NCBI GenBank assembly: GCA_014529385.2
Contig: CM043966.1
Span: 110,744,048-110,808,047 of the forward strand
Direction of reading: 5' to 3'
Source of the DNA: Adiantum capillus-veneris
Lineage: Eukaryota > Streptophyta > Polypodiopsida > Polypodiales > Pteridaceae
Length of the DNA stretch: 64,000 nt
Numbering within the stretch: the stretch's first letter is position 1; every line of letters begins with the position of its first letter. Positions 59,257 through 64,000 of this stretch are shown here, piece after piece. The translations under genes and the position numbers were made by a program. The notes under the pieces were generated by a model. That model saw only the letters and a program-made list of their open reading frames with translations. It did no database searches and had not been told where the DNA came from.

Positions 59257-60632
59257 GGACGGTGAAGACTCAAGGACTGCAAATGGTGACAACGTCCAAC
59301 AACGTCAACCAACTAAGGAGCCTCAACCTATTCCCCGAAGATCCACAAGAGCAAGTAAACCTCCAGAAAGGTTTGTTCCTTCCTTCAACCATCTCTTGAT
59401 CTCAGATTCTGGAGAGCCAGAATCATACGAAGAATCTATGCATCACAAATCCAAAGAAGAATGGATGAAGAGCATGCAAGTGGAGATGGACTAACTAGAT
59501 CGCAACCAAACGTGGGAGTTGGTTCAGCTGCCTAAAGGTAAGCGGGCACTTCAAAACAAATGGGTGTACAAGATGAAGGAAGAAGAAGGTGGGAAGAAAA
59601 GGTACAAGTTTAGGCTTGTGGTAAAAGGGTTTTCTCAAAAGAAAGGTATTAACTTGCAATGAAATATTTTCTCCTGTTGTAAAAATGAACTCGATTAAGC
59701 TTGTCTTAAGCCTTGTGGCTTCTCATGATCTAAATCTTGAGCAAATGGATGTAAATACGGCATTCCCTCACGGTGACTTAGAGAAGGAAATTTACATGCT
59801 TCAACCAAAGGGATATGAAGTAAAAGGTAAGGAGAAAATAGTTTGCAGATTAAAACTAGAAAGGTTTGCAATGCACAATGCAAAAATGGTTTCTACAACT
59901 TTGGCTGGTCACTTTAAATTAACCAAGGATATGTGTCCAAAGACACAAGAGGAGATAGCCTATATGTCTAAAGTTCCATATGCTGCAGCGGTAGGTTCTC
60001 TTATGTATGCTATGGTCTGGACAAGGCCAGACATTGCACATGCAGTGGGAATTGTAATTAGGTTCATGGACAACCCAAGTAAAGAGCACTGGCAAGCTAT
60101 GAAGTGGATACTTAGGTATCTAAAAGGGACAACAACAAATGCTTTGTATTTTGGAGGAACTGATATTTTTCTAAAAGGGTATGTTGATGCATATATGGCA
60201 GATGACAAAGACACTCGAAGGAGCACTACTAGCTATGTCTTCACGGTTGGAGGCACCGCAGTAAGCTAGGCTTCAACGCTGCAGAAAGTGGTCTCACTTT
60301 CTACCACGGAAGCAGAGTATGTAGCAATGACGGAGGCAAGCAAAGAAATTCTGTGGCTTCACAGATTCTTAGAAGAGCTTGAATTCAAACAAGACAATTG
60401 TGTCTTGTACATTGATAGCCAAAGCTATATCCATCTTGTGAAGAACTCAACCTTTCATTCAAGGACAAAGCACATTGAGGTGAGATATCACCTCATACGC
60501 ACTCTTTTGGAAGAGGGACAACTAAAGCTAGGAAAGGTGCATACAAGTGAAAATCCTGCAGACATGTTTACAAAGGTGGTCAACAAGGAGAAGTTGAGCT
60601 TCTGGTCATCTTCAATCGGCATTCAAGGATAA
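59237..60632 (+). pseudogene. copia RT and RNase H, right arm
   Basis: Same structure as the left copy. The RT start has the first catalytic Asp (QMDVNTAFPHGD), an abrupt joint follows KIVCRLK at about 59,856 that removes the YVDD region, and RNase H runs to FWSSSIGIQG. Stops lie near 59,494 and 60,269, with a frameshift near 59,660. Confidence 0.85.
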
Positions 60633-61031
60633 AAATCAAGGACGGAAAGCAGTCACAGGTTTGGTTTGGAGATCAGTCTCCAAGTGGGAGATTGTTAAGT
60701 ATAGAGCCTGATCTAACCCTTGTAATTTTTTGTGGTAAAAACGCACATTTGTAAGACCTTGTCCAGACCATAGCATGTGCGTGAGAAAAATCAATCGCCG
60801 AAAACCATAAACACTCACCGAAAACCCAAATTTTCACGGCTAGTCTCGAGCCCAAGCTCGAGACTCGTCATGCCGGAATATTCCTTTCCATTGGAATATT
60901 ATGGCCAGATGGCGGCTAAAAAGTGGTCGAAAAACAACCGATCGGTTGGCCGGTTGGCCGGTGGTTGGAAGTCAATGGCCGGTGGCCGATGGCCAAATTC
61001 AATGGCCGGTGGCCAAATTTAAAAGTGGATT

Positions 61032-61867
61032 TGTCTACGAAGTTGCTTGCTACTATGTCTACGAGGTTATCTAGTGCTTGCTACGAAGTTGTATGGATCC
61101 TTGTCTGAATGGCATCGACATGGAAGTGGAAAGGTCGAGAGGTAATGTCCTATATGGTTTCTTGATTCATGGTTTCTGTATGCACAACCCCCAAAGAGGT
61201 ACCGTCAAAAGGCAACATATATTGAACTTTTCACCTCCCAAGGCACCTGAACGAAGTGCAGGAATGTGGTGCTTTTTGCCATAGTTACAAGACACATGGT
61301 CCTTATTAAGAAACTTGGGATTTGTTAATTTGCTTCACAACTTCCATTGGGCCTTCAAATGCTAGTCTCTTAAGTCTCTTTATGTTGTCCATATGGAATT
61401 TTGATGTAGTTTTCTAACTTCAAAGCAAGTCTTAGAATCTCCTATGTGAAATTTACATGTGATATGAGTGCATACATATTTATGGCCTGACACATGGGTT
61501 TGACGGAACTTCTATCTCCAGATAGGGAACAATTATGTTCAAGCTCGTTCACGGTTGGATCCTTACGTGTTGCGCATCACGTGATATGAGTGGAAGCTCC
61601 AAGCATACATATTAATGGCCTAACGCATGGGTTTGACGGAACTTCTCTCTCGAGATAGTGAACAATTATTATCAAGCTTATTCATGGTTGAATCCTTAGG
61701 TGTTGCACATCTTCTGTGATGTGCATGGAGCACTTGTACATAGTTATACAGATTTGGTTGTAAGACATTAGGTCATATACTAGGTTATCTAGTGCTTGCT
61801 ATGAAGTTGTATGGATCCTTGTCTGAATGGCATAGACATGGAAGTGGAAAGGTCGAGAGGTAATGTC
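61032..61867. repeat. ~720-bp satellite, right block 1
   Basis: Inverted copy of 27,684-28,519. The array ends at GGTAATGTC near 61,867, where unique flank resumes. Confidence 0.85.
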
Positions 61868-62811
61868 AAAAATTAGCTTTTTTCTAAACAATTGGAATAC
61901 TTGCACTTGGACAAGTTTAGAGGGATACCAAAAAGATGTTTGGTTTGTGTGTGTGCACATGCGCAATGTGCAAGCTCTCCTTCTTGGGCTCAAGGCATTG
62001 GTTGTTTTTGAGTCATTTGTTTTTCATCTTGTAAAGTAGTCAGTAACACTACCTTAAACTATCCAGTCATCCAAATTCATTTTGTGGTCATGAATACAAG
62101 TTAGAAGCTAAATAGGTTGGCATGATTGGGGAGCATCTCTATTGCTAATGCCATCAGAGAGTCCATTGCATAAACCTTTTTTTGAGGAAATTGGTGTTTT
62201 GCTTCATATATTTTGTACTTTGTCTCATTCTGAAAGCTCACCCATAGGCGCTATTGCCTCTTTGGTTCAAACTTCCAATGTGTGTTCAAGAGTTTTCGGC
62301 ATCCATTGACTACTTAGAAATGTGTTGGCTAATAATTTTATTGGCTTATGAATGTTCTCCTGATGTTGGATATGATGATACTTGATGGACTTATTTATAT
62401 GCTGGCTTAAGATGAACTCAGTAAGTACATTCTTTTGGTAGTATAGTTTCATCATATCCTTTTGTTGCAATTTTGGTACCAGCATGATTGAGTTCTCTGG
62501 TTTTGAGGCATGGTTCATGTGCTAAAGTGTGTTGGTATTTTGCAGCCTAAATATTTGATATTTCATTCTGGTTATGACCTCCTTAAAATGAACAATTAAA
62601 CTTTATTGGTCATAGTGTGGGGCTGTTGTACACAACCTAGTGCTCCATCTAGGTAGCTCTCTCTCCCAAGTGTGGTAGATTGGTTATGCCATTTGCTTCT
62701 TGAATAACTGTTCTTGAGCTCAACTCTCCCCGTCGGATAGATCTTTAAGGTCTCTTGGGATAGTTTCCTACAACGTTAAAATTCTCTTCTTCTTCTTCTT
62801 CTTCTTCTTCT

Positions 62812-62869
<58 letters not shown>

Positions 62870-64000
62870 TACTATTTTACAGCAAATTCTATTTGTGAAG
62901 TTTTTTAGAATAATTTTTTTGTTTATTAGTTTAGCTAAGCACACCAAAGATAATACAGTATTAAACTCAATGCAAAGCGACTATAGTTGGTTTAGGTCAT
63001 TTTTTAAGGGTAGTTATGTGATTTTTGAATTTTAGTGAGTACAAAGAATTACAGTTTTACAGTGGTTTTCTAAAACAAAGAAAGCAAATCATGAAATATA
63101 TTAAGTTGATTATTCAGAACTCTGAGATTTGTAAGAACTTAAGATACTTTGCACTTTCCTTTAAGGGTGAATTTGGGCTTAGTGGACATGGAAGCTTCAC
63201 ATTGTGAAGTTTTTGTTCGACCAGTTGACATTGTGCTAATTATTTCTTTCTGTTGTGGTGTGTATACCCTATCAACTACCTCATCTTTGTGCGAATTTTT
63301 TTGATTTAATGCTTCCTTTAGTGCTAGGCTTCATTATGGTTGAGAGTCTGCCCTTGATCTTTGAAGTCATGACAGAAACTCATACGTTGAACTTTGTGTT
63401 GATGTATGCTCATATGTTAGTACCTAGTCCTACACCCACTGATGACGTTGGTGGGGATGTCATTGTATTTAGTCAATAATATTCCTTATGGAGGTGATGG
63501 TTATATTGTCTTCTAGTTGACTTCCATGGGTTAAGGGTGACTCTAGGCTTATAGTGGATCCATCTATGTATATTTTTTAGTCATATAGCGCACATGCAGA
63601 TTTCACATTGTGAAGTTTTTGTCCGAGTTAAAGACTTTTTGACATGGTGCTAATTCTTTCTTTCTTTTTTGTGGTGGATATTCCTTATCAACTAACTCAT
63701 TTTTACACCAAGCTTCTTTTAGTGCTAAGCTTCATCATGGTTGAGTCTGCTCTTGATCTTAGGAGTCATGAAAGAAACTCGGTACGTTGAACTTTGTGTT
63801 GATGTATGCTCATGTGTGTGTGCGTGGGGTGTGGTGTTTGGGAGCATATGTTAGTACCTAGTTCTAGACCTACTCGGGGGATTCACCATGGAAAACTTAT
63901 CGCACCACGTAAGTGCAGGGCAGGGGGTTTTTTTTTACAAGTTACATAAGCGTATAAGTTAGGGGCAGGCCCCCAATAATTTATCTCCCAAGCTTAAAAA
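61868..64000. other. Inverted copy of 25,551-27,683; no gene
   Basis: It contains the compound microsatellite (62,785-62,869) and the ~0.4-kb degenerate repeats seen on the left. A 9-T run near 63,928 equals the 9-A run near 25,615. Small ORFs such as 63,255-63,479 show no family resemblance. Confidence 0.8.

Larger units (their letters stand above)
56697..61031 (+). mobile_element. Ty1/copia element, right arm
   Basis: Inverted copy of the left-arm copia. Partial 5' LTR at 56,697-57,014 beginning with CTATAAAAG, primer site TGGTATCAAACC at 57,017-57,028, polypurine tract AGTGGGAGAT near 60,683, and partial 3' LTR from 60,693 with the hairpin at 60,842-60,865. Confidence 0.9.
44780..64000 (-). 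repeat. Right arm of the giant inverted repeat
   Basis: Reverse complement of 25,551-44,766. Between about 44,800 and 50,000 it differs from the left arm by many one-base insertions and deletions. Beyond ~53.5 kb the offset is almost constant and differences are few. It still matches at the last base of the window. Confidence 0.95.

Overview
The window reads as nuclear DNA from a land plant with a large, repeat-dominated genome. Every recognisable coding segment belongs to a plant-type mobile element: Ty1/copia, Ty3/gypsy including a chromovirus, and a DUF8039/DUF7869 gene of the kind found beside plant transposases. I see no convincing host gene, no tRNA or rRNA gene, no CRISPR array and no bacterial-type operon. 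The clade is uncertain. Abundant DUF7869 genes and old shattered retroelements fit a non-flowering plant (bryophyte, lycophyte, fern or gymnosperm), but this is only an impression.

Layout. 1-6.6 kb: a nested minisatellite built on the palindrome ATGGCCCTAGGGCCAT, then a decayed DUF8039/DUF7869 gene, then an 88-bp hairpin-bearing tandem repeat. 6.6-13.2 kb: an Athila/Tat-like Ty3 relic with an LTR, a tRNA-Asp primer site, a leader of five ~280-bp repeats each centred on CATGGATCGCGATCCATG, an extra ORF and a frameshifted gag; PR, RT and IN are missing. 13.2-16.9 kb: fossil copia pieces, poly-C runs and a 64-bp repeat. 16.9-19.7 kb: the leader of a second, related Ty3 relic, whose ~300-bp repeats carry a different palindrome. 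19,754-19,953: a gap of exactly 200 N. 19,954-24,694: the 3' part of a GC-richer chromovirus (PR-RT-RH-IN-chromodomain-LTR), broken by several frameshifts.

From 25,551 to the last base the window is one very large inverted repeat. The left arm (25,551-44,766) is repeated in reverse complement on the right (44,780-64,000) around a 13-nt spacer. Each arm holds the same nested structure: a ~720-bp tandem satellite interrupted by (a) a copia element whose RT lacks the catalytic YVDD region, (b) a 2.3-kb non-coding insertion with 8-bp target duplications, and (c) a 1.9-kb gag-only LTR element with 5-bp target duplications. The outer arms match almost base for base, including microsatellite and homopolymer lengths. 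The inner right arm (about 44.8-50 kb, with scattered differences to ~53 kb) carries many one-base indels absent from the left arm. That pattern suggests a fold-back read or an unpolished assembly join, although a genuine palindrome is not excluded.

The elements do not form a pathway. The biology here is nested insertion and decay, plus a recurrent motif: almost every tandem array in the window carries a palindrome or perfect hairpin in its unit.
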